Assembly: GCF_000745855.1 (NCBI RefSeq)
Contig: NZ_JQKD01000015.1
Location: 1 to 64,000, forward strand
Reading direction: 5' to 3'
DNA: 64,000 nt
Source: Xenophilus azovorans DSM 13620
GTDB taxonomy: Bacteria; Pseudomonadota; Gammaproteobacteria; Burkholderiales; Burkholderiaceae_C
The translations under genes and the position numbers were made by a program. Positions 27,801-35,272 of this stretch are shown here, piece by piece. The notes below the pieces were generated by a model. The model was not told where the DNA came from and ran no database searches. It worked only from the letters and a program-made list of their open reading frames with translations. How positions within the stretch are numbered: the first letter of the stretch is position 1; every line of letters begins with the position of its first letter.

Positions 27801-27871
27801 ATGCCGACCACGAGGCCGCGCAGGACGCGGTGCGCGCCTACCGCGCGGCCATGCAGGAGGAGAACCACTGA
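24851..27871 (+). CDS. Na+/H+ antiporter subunit A fused to subunit B (MnhA/MrpA-B)
   Basis: A 1006-residue membrane protein starting [20 protein letters not shown]. Residues to about 780 form MrpA: an ND5/NuoL-like proton-pump part with [20 protein letters not shown] and [20 protein letters not shown], then [19 protein letters not shown] and [19 protein letters not shown]. The last 200 residues are MrpB-like ([40 protein letters not shown]). This A-B fusion is the usual state in Gram-negative six-gene Mrp operons. The system exchanges Na+ or K+ for protons and supports pH and salt tolerance. The next gene begins exactly at its stop codon (TGATGG). Confidence 0.92.
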   Translation: [1006 protein letters not shown]

Positions 27872-28212
27872 TGGAAGCCGTGCTCGCCATCGCCATCGGC
27901 GTGCTCACCGGCTCGGGCGTGTACCTGCTGCTGCGCCCGCGCACCTTCCAGGTCGTGATGGGCCTGACGCTGATCTCCTACGCGGTCAACCTGTTCATCT
28001 TCAGCATGGGCCGGCTCAAGGTCGACAGCGAACCCGTGCTCACGCCGGGCTTTCCGGCCACGCTGGCCAACACGGCCGACCCGATGCCGCAGGCCCTGGT
28101 GCTCACCGCCATCGTGATCGGCTTCGCCATGACGGCGCTGTTCCTGGTCGTGCTGCTGGCCTCGCGCGGCATCTCGGGCACCGACCACGTGGACGGCGAG
28201 GAGGACGCATGA
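27871..28212 (+). CDS. Na+/H+ antiporter subunit C (MnhC/MrpC)
   Basis: A 113-residue membrane protein starting MEAVLAIAIGVLTGSGVYLL, similar to NuoK. It has three hydrophobic helices; YLLLRPRTFQVVMGLTLISY, AVNLFIFSMGRL and DPMPQALVLTAIVIGFAMTA are typical of MrpC. It begins at the stop of the AB fusion, and its own stop overlaps the ATG of a mini-ORF (28209). Confidence 0.92.
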   Translation: MEAVLAIAIGVLTGSGVYLLLRPRTFQVVMGLTLISYAVNLFIFSMGRLKVDSEPVLTPGFPATLANTADPMPQALVLTAIVIGFAMTALFLVVLLASRGISGTDHVDGEEDA

Positions 28213-28330
28213 GCGCCGCCCGGCCGCCCGAAGGCGCTCGCACCGCAGCGCGTCAGCGCGAAGGTACCCCAATGAGCCCCCGCCCGGCCGTTCCGAAGGG
28301 GGCTCGCACCGCAGTGCGAAGCACGGAGGT
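28209..28330 (+). repeat. Two copies of a hairpin repeat carrying a ribosome binding site
   Basis: Copy 1 (28209-28271) has the stem AGCGCC/GGCGCT (28212-28217 with 28233-28238). Copy 2 (28272-28330) has AGCCCCC/GGGGGCT (28275-28281 with 28298-28304) and a second stem TCGCAC/GTGCGA (28304-28309 with 28314-28319), then GAAGCACGGAGGT. Copy 2 is identical over 59 bases to 30815-30873. The stem in copy 1 differs at both sides in a compensating way. Confidence 0.8.
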
Positions 28331-28340
28331 CATCCAATGA
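28209..28340 (+). CDS. Coupled mini-ORF made of two repeat units between mnhC and mnhD
   Basis: An open frame of 43 codons starts at the ATG that overlaps the mnhC stop (ATGA) and ends in a TGA that overlaps the mnhD start (ATGA). Its two halves are similar: MSAARPPEGARTAARQREGT and MSPRPAVPKGARTAVRSTEV. Each half corresponds to one copy of an intergenic repeat. The second half could also be translated alone from the ATG at 28272. Its end carries GGAGGT 6 nt before the mnhD ATG. It may be a passive ribosome relay rather than a working peptide. The conserved text GARTA.R and double coupling suggest that translation is tolerated or used. Confidence 0.4.
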   Translation: MSAARPPEGARTAARQREGTPMSPRPAVPKGARTAVRSTEVIQ

Positions 28341-30040
28341 GCGGCATCGCCGCCGAAATCTTCCGCCTGCTCGACCGGCTGCTGGACTTCGGCATGCCGC
28401 ACCTGGTCGCCGTGCCGATCCTGGTGCCCATGCTCACCGCTGCGCTGATGCTGCTGATGGGCGAGCACCGGCGGCGGCTGAAATCCTTCCTCTCGGTGGT
28501 CTCCGGCCTGGTGGGCCTGCTGGCGGCGCTGGCGCTGCTGCGCTGGGTGAACGCGCCCGACACCGGCGGCGGGCCGGGCTCCATCGGCGTGTACCTGCCG
28601 GGCAACTGGCCCGCGCCCTTCGGCATCGTGCTGGTGGCCGACCGGCTCTCCAGCATGATGGTCGCGCTCACCGGCGTGATCGCCTTCGCCGCCTCCATCT
28701 ACTCCACCTCGCGCTGGGACCGCGCGGGCGTGCACTTCCACCCGCTGCTGCAGCTGCAGCTCATGGGCCTGAACGGCGCCTTCCTCACCGGCGACCTGTT
28801 CAACCTGTTCGTCTTCTTCGAGGTGATGCTGGCCGCATCCTACGGCCTGCTGCTGCACGGCTCGGGCCGGCTGCGGGTGCGCGCCGGGCTGCACTACATC
28901 GCCATCAACCTGGCGGCCTCGTCGCTGTTCCTGGTCGGCGCCTCGATGCTCTACGGCGCCACCGGCACGCTGAACATGGCCGACCTGGGCGTGCGCATCG
29001 CGCAGATCGACCCGGCCGACCGCACGCTGGTCCACGCCGCGGCGGCGGTGCTGGCCACGGCCTTCCTCGCCAAGGCAGGGGCCTGGCCGCTGAACTTCTG
29101 GCTGGTGCCGGCCTACAGCGCGGCGGTGTCGCCGGTGAGCGCGGTCTTCGCGCTGCTGACCAAGCTGGGCGTGTACGTGCTGCTGCGCACCTCGACGCTG
29201 TTCTTCGGCCACGACGCCGGCGACTCCGCGCAGTTCGGGCAGACGGTGCTGCTGGGCCTGGGCCTGGCGACGCTGGCGGTGGCGGCCATCGGCATCGTCG
29301 GCACGCAGCGGCTGTCGAACCTGGCGGGCTTCTCGGTGCTGATCTCCGCCGGCACGCTGCTGGCGGCGGTGGGCCTGGGCCAGCGCGCGGTGTGGGCCGG
29401 CGCGCTCTATTACCTGCTCAGCTCCACGCTGGCGGCCAGCGCGCTGTTCCTGCTCATCGACATGGTGGAGCGCTGGCGCAACGCCGGCCGCAGCATCGCG
29501 CCGCACGAGTCGGACCAGACGGCGCCCTTCCTCTCGGAAGACCTGACCTCCTTCGACGACGTGAACCTGGACGACGACGCGCAGGCGCTGTACGGCCGCG
29601 CCATCCCGGCCGGCGTCGCCTTCCTGGGCCTGGCCTTCCTCGGCTGCACGCTGCTGCTGGCGGGGCTGCCGCCGCTGTCGGGCTTCGTCGGCAAGTTCGC
29701 CATGCTCTCGGGGCTGCTGGAGCAGGCGCCCGGCCGGCGCAGCTGGCTGTTCATGGCGCTGCTGCTGGTCTCGGGCTTCCTGACACTGGTGGCGCTGTCG
29801 CGCGCCGGCATCCGCCACTTCTGGACGCCCACGCAGGGCAGCCTGCCCGCCCTGCGGGCGATGGAGGTGCTGCCGGTGGCCGTGCTGCTGGCCGCCTGCG
29901 TGGCACTGACGGTGGGCGCGGGCCCGGTGATGCGGCACGCGCAGGCCACCGCCGAGGGACTGGAGCATCCCGCCGCGTACCGCGACGCCGTCTTCGGCGC
30001 GCGCCAGCGCCTGGGCCCGACACAGGGGGGAGCCCGCTGA
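28337..30040 (+). CDS. Na+/H+ antiporter subunit D (MnhD/MrpD)
   Basis: A 567-residue NuoN/NuoM-like membrane protein starting MSGIAAEIFRLLDRLLDFGM, with about 14 helices. Motifs include TGDLFNLFVFFEVMLAASYG (conserved Glu in the proton path), KAGAWPLNFWLVPAYSAAVS and PPLSGFVGKFAMLSGLLEQA. A hydrophilic loop at about 390-420 (HESDQTAPFLSEDLTSFDDV) is acidic. The start lies 6 nt after GGAGGT supplied by the repeat upstream. It overlaps mnhE by 1 bp (TGATG). Confidence 0.92.
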   Translation: MSGIAAEIFRLLDRLLDFGMPHLVAVPILVPMLTAALMLLMGEHRRRLKSFLSVVSGLVGLLAALALLRWVNAPDTGGGPGSIGVYLPGNWPAPFGIVLVADRLSSMMVALTGVIAFAASIYSTSRWDRAGVHFHPLLQLQLMGLNGAFLTGDLFNLFVFFEVMLAASYGLLLHGSGRLRVRAGLHYIAINLAASSLFLVGASMLYGATGTLNMADLGVRIAQIDPADRTLVHAAAAVLATAFLAKAGAWPLNFWLVPAYSAAVSPVSAVFALLTKLGVYVLLRTSTLFFGHDAGDSAQFGQTVLLGLGLATLAVAAIGIVGTQRLSNLAGFSVLISAGTLLAAVGLGQRAVWAGALYYLLSSTLAASALFLLIDMVERWRNAGRSIAPHESDQTAPFLSEDLTSFDDVNLDDDAQALYGRAIPAGVAFLGLAFLGCTLLLAGLPPLSGFVGKFAMLSGLLEQAPGRRSWLFMALLLVSGFLTLVALSRAGIRHFWTPTQGSLPALRAMEVLPVAVLLAACVALTVGAGPVMRHAQATAEGLEHPAAYRDAVFGARQRLGPTQGGAR

Positions 30041-30543
30041 TGCCGCGCCTGCTGCGCCGCTGGGTGCCCTCGCCGCCGCTGTCGCTCGCGCTGCTGGTGG
30101 TGTGGCTGCTGCTGAACCAGTCGCTGCACCCAGCCACCATCGTCATGGGCACGCTGCTGGCGCTGGTGGTGCCGCTGGTCACGCGCAGCCTGCGCCCCGC
30201 GCGCGTGCGCATGCGCCACCCCCTCACGGCGCTGAAGCTGGCCTGCGTCGTGGTGCACGACCTGACCGTCTCCGCCTGGGCCGTGGCGCGCGCCATCCTC
30301 ACGCGCCGCATCCGCGACATCGACTCGCACTTCGTCTCGGTGCCGCTGGACATGCGCGACGCCAACGGCCTGGCCGTGCTGTCCATGATCGTGTGCCTGA
30401 CGCCCGGCACCGCCTGGCACGAGCTGTCGGGCGACGGCAGCGCGCTGCTGCTGCACGTGCTGGAGATGGGCGACCACGATGCCTTCATCGCCATGATCAA
30501 GAACCGCTACGAGCGCCCCTTGATGGAGATCTTCGAGTCATGA
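30040..30543 (+). CDS. Na+/H+ antiporter subunit E (MnhE/MrpE)
   Basis: A 167-residue membrane protein starting MPRLLRRWVPSPPLSLALLV. One or two N-terminal helices are followed by a cytoplasmic part with LSMIVCLTPGTAWHELSGDG and ALLLHVLEMGDHDAFIAMIK, the MrpE signature (TPGT and H.L). Its stop overlaps the mnhF start by 4 bp. Confidence 0.9.
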   Translation: MPRLLRRWVPSPPLSLALLVVWLLLNQSLHPATIVMGTLLALVVPLVTRSLRPARVRMRHPLTALKLACVVVHDLTVSAWAVARAILTRRIRDIDSHFVSVPLDMRDANGLAVLSMIVCLTPGTAWHELSGDGSALLLHVLEMGDHDAFIAMIKNRYERPLMEIFES

Positions 30544-30818
30544 CACCCGTGCTGTTCTGGGCCGTCAAGGCCGCCCTCTTCCTGCTGGCCGTGGCGATGC
30601 TGTGCGCGCTGTGGCGCCTGCTGCGCGGCCCGGCGGCGCAGGACCGCGTGATGGCGCTGGACTGCCTCTACATCAACGGCATGCTCACCATGCTGGTGCT
30701 GGGCATCTCCTACGCCAGCAGCGTGTACTTCGAGGCGGCGATGCTGATCGCGCTGTTCGGCTTCGTCGCGTCCACCGCGCTGGCCAAGTTCCTGCTGCGT
30801 GGGGAGGTCATTGAATGA
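30540..30818 (+). CDS. Na+/H+ antiporter subunit F (MnhF/MrpF)
   Basis: A 92-residue protein starting MTPVLFWAVKAALFLLAVAM with three helices. LWRLLRGPAAQDRVMALDCL is the MrpF signature (RGP..DR..ALD), and FGFVASTALAKFLLRGEVIE closes the protein as in the family. Its stop overlaps the ATG of a second repeat-derived mini-ORF. Confidence 0.9.
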   Translation: MTPVLFWAVKAALFLLAVAMLCALWRLLRGPAAQDRVMALDCLYINGMLTMLVLGISYASSVYFEAAMLIALFGFVASTALAKFLLRGEVIE

Positions 30819-30873
30819 GCCCCCGCCCGGCCGTTCCGAAGGGGGCTCGCACCGCAGTGCGAAGCACGGAGGT
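30815..30873 (+). repeat. Third copy of the ribosome-binding-site hairpin repeat
   Basis: The 59 bases are identical to 28272-28330, with stems AGCCCCC/GGGGGCT (30818-30824 with 30841-30847) and TCGCAC/GTGCGA, ending in GGAGGT. Both identical copies lie exactly at operon junctions. Confidence 0.85.
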
Positions 30874-30883
30874 TTCCCGATGA
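30815..30883 (+). CDS. Coupled mini-ORF from the repeat between mnhF and mnhG
   Basis: A 22-codon frame (MSPRPAVPKGARTAVRSTEV then SR) starts at the ATG overlapping the mnhF stop (ATGA) and ends at TGA overlapping the mnhG start (ATGA). The first 59 bases are identical to 28272-28330. The ribosome binding site GGAGGT (30868-30873) lies 6 nt before mnhG. It has the same layout as the mini-ORF before mnhD. Whether a peptide is made is unknown. Confidence 0.4.
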   Translation: MSPRPAVPKGARTAVRSTEVSR

Positions 30884-31272
30884 CCGGCCCGCTGCCCTGG
30901 TGGGCCGAGTGGCTCACCGCGATCTGCATCGTCAGCGGCGCCGCCTTCGCCGCCATCGGCTCCTTCGGGCTGGTGCGGCTGCGCGACTTCTTCAGCCGCA
31001 TCCACGCGCCCACGCTGGGCGCCACCGCCGGCGTGTGGTCGATCTCGCTGGGCACCGTCATCTACTTCTCGGTGCAGGGCTTCCACCTGTTCCTGCACGC
31101 GATGCTCATCGCGCTGTTCGTCGCGCTCACCGCGCCGGTGACGACCATCTTCCTGGCGCGCGCCGCCCTGTTCCGCGAGCGGCTCAAGGGCGGGCCGGTG
31201 CCGCCCACGGCGCAGATGGACGACGCGACGCCGCGCGCCGCGCCGGCCCCGGAGCCGCTGCAGGACCGCTGA
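30880..31272 (+). CDS. Na+/H+ antiporter subunit G (MnhG/MrpG)
   Basis: A 130-residue membrane protein starting MTGPLPWWAEWLTAICIVSG with three helices. GSFGLVRLRDFFSRIHAPTL is the MrpG signature (G..G..R..D...R.H..T), followed by TAGVWSISLGTVIYFSVQ. The hydrophilic tail (RLKGGPVPPTAQMDDATPRA) is variable. It is the last gene of the antiporter operon. Confidence 0.9.
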   Translation: MTGPLPWWAEWLTAICIVSGAAFAAIGSFGLVRLRDFFSRIHAPTLGATAGVWSISLGTVIYFSVQGFHLFLHAMLIALFVALTAPVTTIFLARAALFRERLKGGPVPPTAQMDDATPRAAPAPEPLQDR

Positions 31273-31387
31273 GCGCGGTCCCATCCCGCCGGGCCGCGGC
31301 ATGCCGCCGCTCCATAAGAAAAATGCCTGCATTGCCAGGTGCGCGCGGGTTTGTTAATGTTTGTAACTTTCCACTCGCGAACGTCCC

Positions 31388-32386
31388 ATGCTCAGCAAGC
31401 GCCGGCTGCTCCAATCCTGCGCCGCCTCCGCGGCCACCCTCTGCCTTCCCGGATGGGCACAGAAAAACGGCCAGGCCGCGGCAGGCACCTGGCCGAGCAA
31501 GCCGGTGCGCATCCTGGTGGGCTTTCCGGCAGGCGCCTCGCCCGACCTGGCGGCGCGCGCCGTCGCCGGGCCGCTGTCCGCGCTGCTGGGCCAGCCGGTG
31601 GTGGTCGAGAACAAGCCCGGCGCCAGCGGCAACGTGGCGGCCAACGAGGTGGCCAAGGCGCAGGACGACCACACCATCGGCGCGCTCATCAACGGCAACC
31701 TGACCATCGCCCGCGTGCTCAACGCGGCCACCCCGTTCGACCCGGAGAAAGACTTCGCCCCGGTCGGCCTGATCGGCACCGCGCCGCTGGTGCTGGCGAC
31801 CTGCGCCGAGGCCGAAGGCCGCACGCCGACCGAGCTGCTGCTGTGGGCGCGCAACCTGGGCAGCGACGGCAAGTACGGCACGCCGGGCGCCGGCACCGTC
31901 GGCCACCTGGGCATGGAACTGCTGAAGATGCGCACCAGCATCCGCGTCGAGCACGTGCCCTTCAACGGCAACCCGAAGGTCATCGAGGCCATGCTGGCCA
32001 ACAAGATCCAGATGGCCCTGCTGCCGCCGGGGCTGGCCTTGCCTCACGTGAAGAGCGGCAAGCTCAAGGCGATCGGCGCGACCTCGCCCGAGCGCAGCCC
32101 GCTGGCAGGCGACATGCCCACGCTGCGCGAGGCCGACGTGCGCGGCGCCGACCTGGAGATCTGGACCGCGCTGGCCGCCCCCGCCTCGATGCCCGAAGCG
32201 GCCGTGGCCCGGCTCAACACGGCGCTCAACCAGGTGCTGCGCACGCCCGACATCAGCGCCGCCCTGCTCAAGGCCGGCTGGCAGCCGCGCGCCGGCACGC
32301 CCGCCGCCCTGGCCAGCCGCATGCGCAGCGACACCACCACGCTCGGCGGCGTGATCATGATGCGGGGGATCAAGGCGGCCGCGTAA
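31388..32386 (+). CDS. Bug-family tripartite tricarboxylate receptor (TctC-like)
   Basis: A 332-residue periplasmic binding protein starting MLSKRRLLQSCAASAATLCL; RRLLQS followed by a hydrophobic stretch may be a Tat-like signal. Family features include WPSKPVRILVGFPAGASPDL, VVVENKPGASGNVAANEVAK and KYGTPGAGTVGHLGMELLKM. Such Bug proteins bind small carboxylates and similar molecules and are greatly expanded in Comamonadaceae. The ligand is unknown. There are no tctAB genes alongside. It is monocistronic, converging with xdhC. Confidence 0.88.
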   Translation: MLSKRRLLQSCAASAATLCLPGWAQKNGQAAAGTWPSKPVRILVGFPAGASPDLAARAVAGPLSALLGQPVVVENKPGASGNVAANEVAKAQDDHTIGALINGNLTIARVLNAATPFDPEKDFAPVGLIGTAPLVLATCAEAEGRTPTELLLWARNLGSDGKYGTPGAGTVGHLGMELLKMRTSIRVEHVPFNGNPKVIEAMLANKIQMALLPPGLALPHVKSGKLKAIGATSPERSPLAGDMPTLREADVRGADLEIWTALAAPASMPEAAVARLNTALNQVLRTPDISAALLKAGWQPRAGTPAALASRMRSDTTTLGGVIMMRGIKAAA

Positions 32387-32407
32387 GCCCCGGCGGCGGC
32401 CGGCGGG

Positions 32408-33421
32408 TCAGCTGGCGGCCACGCCCTGCTGCGCCTTGGCCATCGCCACCTCCATCTCGCGCGGCAAGCGCACGCCGTTCTTCACGGCCAGGATCTCGGC
32501 CATCAGGCTCACGGCGATCTCCGAGGGCGTCTTGCTGCCGATGTAGATGCCGATCGGGCCGCGCAGGCGGGCGAGCGAGGCCTCGGTCTGCTCGAAGTGC
32601 TCGATCATCCGCTCGCGCCGGGCCTGCGCGTTGCGGCGCGAGCCGATGGCGCCGACGTAGAAGGCCGGCGTGTCCAGCGCCTCCAGCAGCGCCAGGTCGT
32701 CCAGCTTGGGGTCGTGCGTGAGCGCCACCACGCAGGTGCGCGCATCGGGGCGGAAGGCGCGCACCGCGTCGTCGGGCATCTCGGTGGAGAGCTGCACGCC
32801 GGGCACCTGCCAGCTCCCGCGGTACTCCTCGCGCGGATCGCACAGCGTGACGGCGAAGCCGCAGAAGCGCGCCATCGTCGCCACGTACTCGGCGAGCTGG
32901 CCGGCGCCGATCAGCAGCATGCGGTACTCGGGGCCGAAGGTGTTGACCAGCACGGTGCCGTCGATGACCAGTTCCGCCGGCGCATCCGACGGCGCGAGCG
33001 TGACTTCGCCGTCGGCCAGGCGCACGGTGCGCTGCATCAGGCGGCCGGCCTCCAGCTCGGCGACCAGTTCGGCCAGCCGTGCGGCGTCGGGGTCGAACTC
33101 CAGCAGCAGCTCCAGCGTGCCGCCGCAGGGCAGGCCGAAGCGGTGCGCCTCGTCGGCGGTGACGCCGTACTTCACCAGCACGGGCGCGCCGCTCGGCATC
33201 TCGGCTTGGCCGAGCCTGCTGTGCCGCGCGATCAGGTCGTCCTCGATGCAGCCGCCGGAGACGGAGCCGACCACCGCGCCGTCCTCGGCCAGCGCCATGA
33301 TCGAGCCGACGGGCCGAGGCGAGGAGCCCCAGGTGCGCACCACCGTCGCCAGCATCGCCCGGCGCCCGTCCAGGCGCCAGTCGCGCAACTGGCGCAGCAC
33401 CATGACGTCGAGGTTCTCCAT
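32408..33421 (-). CDS. XdhC-family molybdenum-hydroxylase accessory protein
   Basis: A 337-residue cytoplasmic protein starting MENLDVMVLRQLRDWRLDGR. The N-terminal XdhC/CoxI domain has TVVRTWGSSPRPVGSIMALA and GSVSGGCIEDDL (with the conserved Cys). The C-terminal Rossmann domain has LLIGAGQLAEYVATMA and DPREEYRGSWQ, then FYVGAIGSRRNAQARRER. XdhC proteins bind molybdopterin and help insert a sulfurated cofactor into xanthine dehydrogenase or CODH-type enzymes. It is the last gene of the cox operon, 2 bp after coxG. Confidence 0.88.
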   Translation of the reverse strand: MENLDVMVLRQLRDWRLDGRRAMLATVVRTWGSSPRPVGSIMALAEDGAVVGSVSGGCIEDDLIARHSRLGQAEMPSGAPVLVKYGVTADEAHRFGLPCGGTLELLLEFDPDAARLAELVAELEAGRLMQRTVRLADGEVTLAPSDAPAELVIDGTVLVNTFGPEYRMLLIGAGQLAEYVATMARFCGFAVTLCDPREEYRGSWQVPGVQLSTEMPDDAVRAFRPDARTCVVALTHDPKLDDLALLEALDTPAFYVGAIGSRRNAQARRERMIEHFEQTEASLARLRGPIGIYIGSKTPSEIAVSLMAEILAVKNGVRLPREMEVAMAKAQQGVAAS

Positions 33422-33423
33422 GC

Positions 33424-34014
33424 TCAGCTCTCGGGGGTCGGGCCGGCCTTGTCGTCCTCGCCGTCCTTCTTGCCGAAGCCCATCTTCTGCATCAGGCCGG
33501 CGAACTTGCCCTTCTCCTTCTTATCCTCCGCGGCCTCGGCCGGCGGCGCCTCGGCCTCCGCCGGCGCGCCGTGGCGCCGGACCATCTCGGCGTCGAAGCG
33601 CTTGAAGAAATCGTCGGCCATCGACTTGGCGGCACCGTCGATCAGCCGCTGGCCGAGCTGCGCGATCTTGCCGCCCACCTGCGCCTGCACGGTGTAGCCC
33701 AACTCGCAGCCGGCCTCGTTGGGCGCCAGCGTGACGGCGGAGGCGCCCTTGCCGAAACCGGCCACGCCGCCCTGCCCCTCGAAGGCCAGCCGGTAGCTGG
33801 CCGGCGGCTGGATGTCGCTGAGCGTGACCTTGCCGTTGAACTTGGCCGAGACGGGGCCGACCTTGACCGCCATCGTCACGGCGTACTGCCCTTCGCCGGT
33901 GGCCTCGAACTTGTCGCAGCCGGGCAGGCAGAGCTTGAGCGTCTCGGGGTCGTTCAGCGCGTCCCACGCCTGCTGCTGGGTGACGCCGAGCTGGCGGTTG
34001 CCTTGCATATCCAT
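33424..34014 (-). CDS. coxG: CoxG-like CO dehydrogenase subunit G
   Basis: A 196-residue protein starting MDMQGNRQLGVTQQQAWDAL. The SRPBCC/CoxG domain (about 1-150) has LKLCLPGCDKFEATGEGQY and VKVGPVSAKFNGKVTLSDIQ, and the C-terminal part is charged with KKEKGKFAGLMQKMGFGKKD. CoxG homologues are thought to anchor or recruit the enzyme to the membrane. GAGGA lies upstream of the ATG. It sits between coxE and xdhC. Confidence 0.88.
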   Translation of the reverse strand: MDMQGNRQLGVTQQQAWDALNDPETLKLCLPGCDKFEATGEGQYAVTMAVKVGPVSAKFNGKVTLSDIQPPASYRLAFEGQGGVAGFGKGASAVTLAPNEAGCELGYTVQAQVGGKIAQLGQRLIDGAAKSMADDFFKRFDAEMVRRHGAPAEAEAPPAEAAEDKKEKGKFAGLMQKMGFGKKDGEDDKAGPTPES

Positions 34015-34050
34015 GTGATGTTCCTCGAAAGAAAAAGTGTCTGTCCGCGT

Positions 34051-35262
34051 CTATCCGCGCCGCAGCAGCGCGGCGATGCTGCGCGCCAGGTCTTCCAGCG
34101 CCTGCAGGTTGTGGACGGCGAGCATGGCGTCGGCCTCGCGGTGCAGCACGGCCGCCCCGCGCGCCAGCGGCGCGTAGCCCGGAAAGCGCAGCAGCGGGTT
34201 GAGCCACAGCAGCCTGCGGCTGTGGCGGCGCAGCCATTGCAGCTCGCCGCACAGCGCCTCGGGCTCGCCCGTGTCCAGGCCGTCGCTGACCAGCAGCGCC
34301 AGCGTGCGCCGGCCGACCAGCCGCCGCGCATGCTGCCGGCGCAGTTGCGCCAGCGACTCGCCCAGGCGCGTGCCGCCGGCGAAGTCCTCGATCGCCTGGC
34401 CCGCCGCGGCCAGCATCGCATCGGTGTCGGCGGCGCGGAAGGCGGGCGTCAGGTCCGTGAGGCCGGTGCCGAAGGCGAACACGTCACGCCGGCCGCCGCG
34501 CCCGGCCAGGCCGCGCGTGGCGGCATGCAGGAAGGCCAGCAGCAGCCGGGCGTAGCGCTCCATCGAGCCCGACACGTCCACCAGCACCAGCAGGGGCAGC
34601 GGCTGCTCGCGCCGCACCAGGCGCGGCAGGCGCAGCATCTCGCCGCCGGTGCGCGCGGCCTCGTGCCACACGCCCGGCCAGTGCATGCGCGCGTGCGCGC
34701 CGCCCTGCCCGGCCACGCGCAGGCGCCGGCCGGGCACGGTGGGCACGGGCAGCGCGATGTCGCGCGCCAGCCGCTCGACCAGCCGGTACTCGGCCGCGCC
34801 CAGGGCGTTGAAGTCGGCGTGCTGCAGGCGGCGGCGGTCGCCGGCCGTCATGGCGGCGTCGAACTGCACCTCGCGCTCGTTCTCCGGCGCGGCCTTCGGC
34901 GCGGCCGGCGCGGCCAGCGCCTCGCGCACCCGGGGGCGGCGCTTCGGCGGCTCGGCGCGGCCCTCGGTGGTGGGCAGCATCTGGGCGAGCATCTTGCTGG
35001 CGAGTTCGGGGTCGCGGAACCACGCGTCGAACAGCTCGCGGAAGACCAGCCGGTCCTGCTCGCGGGCGACCAGCACCGCCTCCATCGCCGCGCTCATGTC
35101 GTCGCGCCGGTGCACGCCGACGAGCTGCGCCGCCTCGGCGGCCAGTGCGATGCGCGAGGCGTCGACGCGCACGCCGGCGCGCCGCAGCGCACGGCCGAAA
35201 CCCGCCAGGTTGCCGGCCAGCTTGCCTCGCCTGGCGTCGCCGAGTTGATGCACGCGTTCCAT
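34051..35262 (-). CDS. coxE: CoxE-like VWA-domain protein
   Basis: A 403-residue protein starting MERVHQLGDARRGKLAGNLA. The VWA domain in the C-terminal half contains LVLVDVSGSMERYARLLLAF, an intact MIDAS motif (DxSxS), with TRLGESLAQLR (MIDAS Thr) and LLVSDGLDTGEPEAL. It acts with the MoxR ATPase CoxD in maturation of the Cu/Mo or Mo site of CO dehydrogenases. It begins 10 bp after coxD. Confidence 0.88.
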   Translation of the reverse strand: MERVHQLGDARRGKLAGNLAGFGRALRRAGVRVDASRIALAAEAAQLVGVHRRDDMSAAMEAVLVAREQDRLVFRELFDAWFRDPELASKMLAQMLPTTEGRAEPPKRRPRVREALAAPAAPKAAPENEREVQFDAAMTAGDRRRLQHADFNALGAAEYRLVERLARDIALPVPTVPGRRLRVAGQGGAHARMHWPGVWHEAARTGGEMLRLPRLVRREQPLPLLVLVDVSGSMERYARLLLAFLHAATRGLAGRGGRRDVFAFGTGLTDLTPAFRAADTDAMLAAAGQAIEDFAGGTRLGESLAQLRRQHARRLVGRRTLALLVSDGLDTGEPEALCGELQWLRRHSRRLLWLNPLLRFPGYAPLARGAAVLHREADAMLAVHNLQALEDLARSIAALLRRG

Positions 35263-35272
35263 GCGCCCGGCC

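Noticed and set aside
24719-27868. A very long open frame on the minus strand across the mnhAB gene, and similar long antisense frames at 9741-11687 and 14817-17399
   Set aside because: High-GC coding DNA leaves few stops on the opposite strand. The translations are His/Arg/Gln-rich and match no family, while the plus-strand proteins are clearly conserved.
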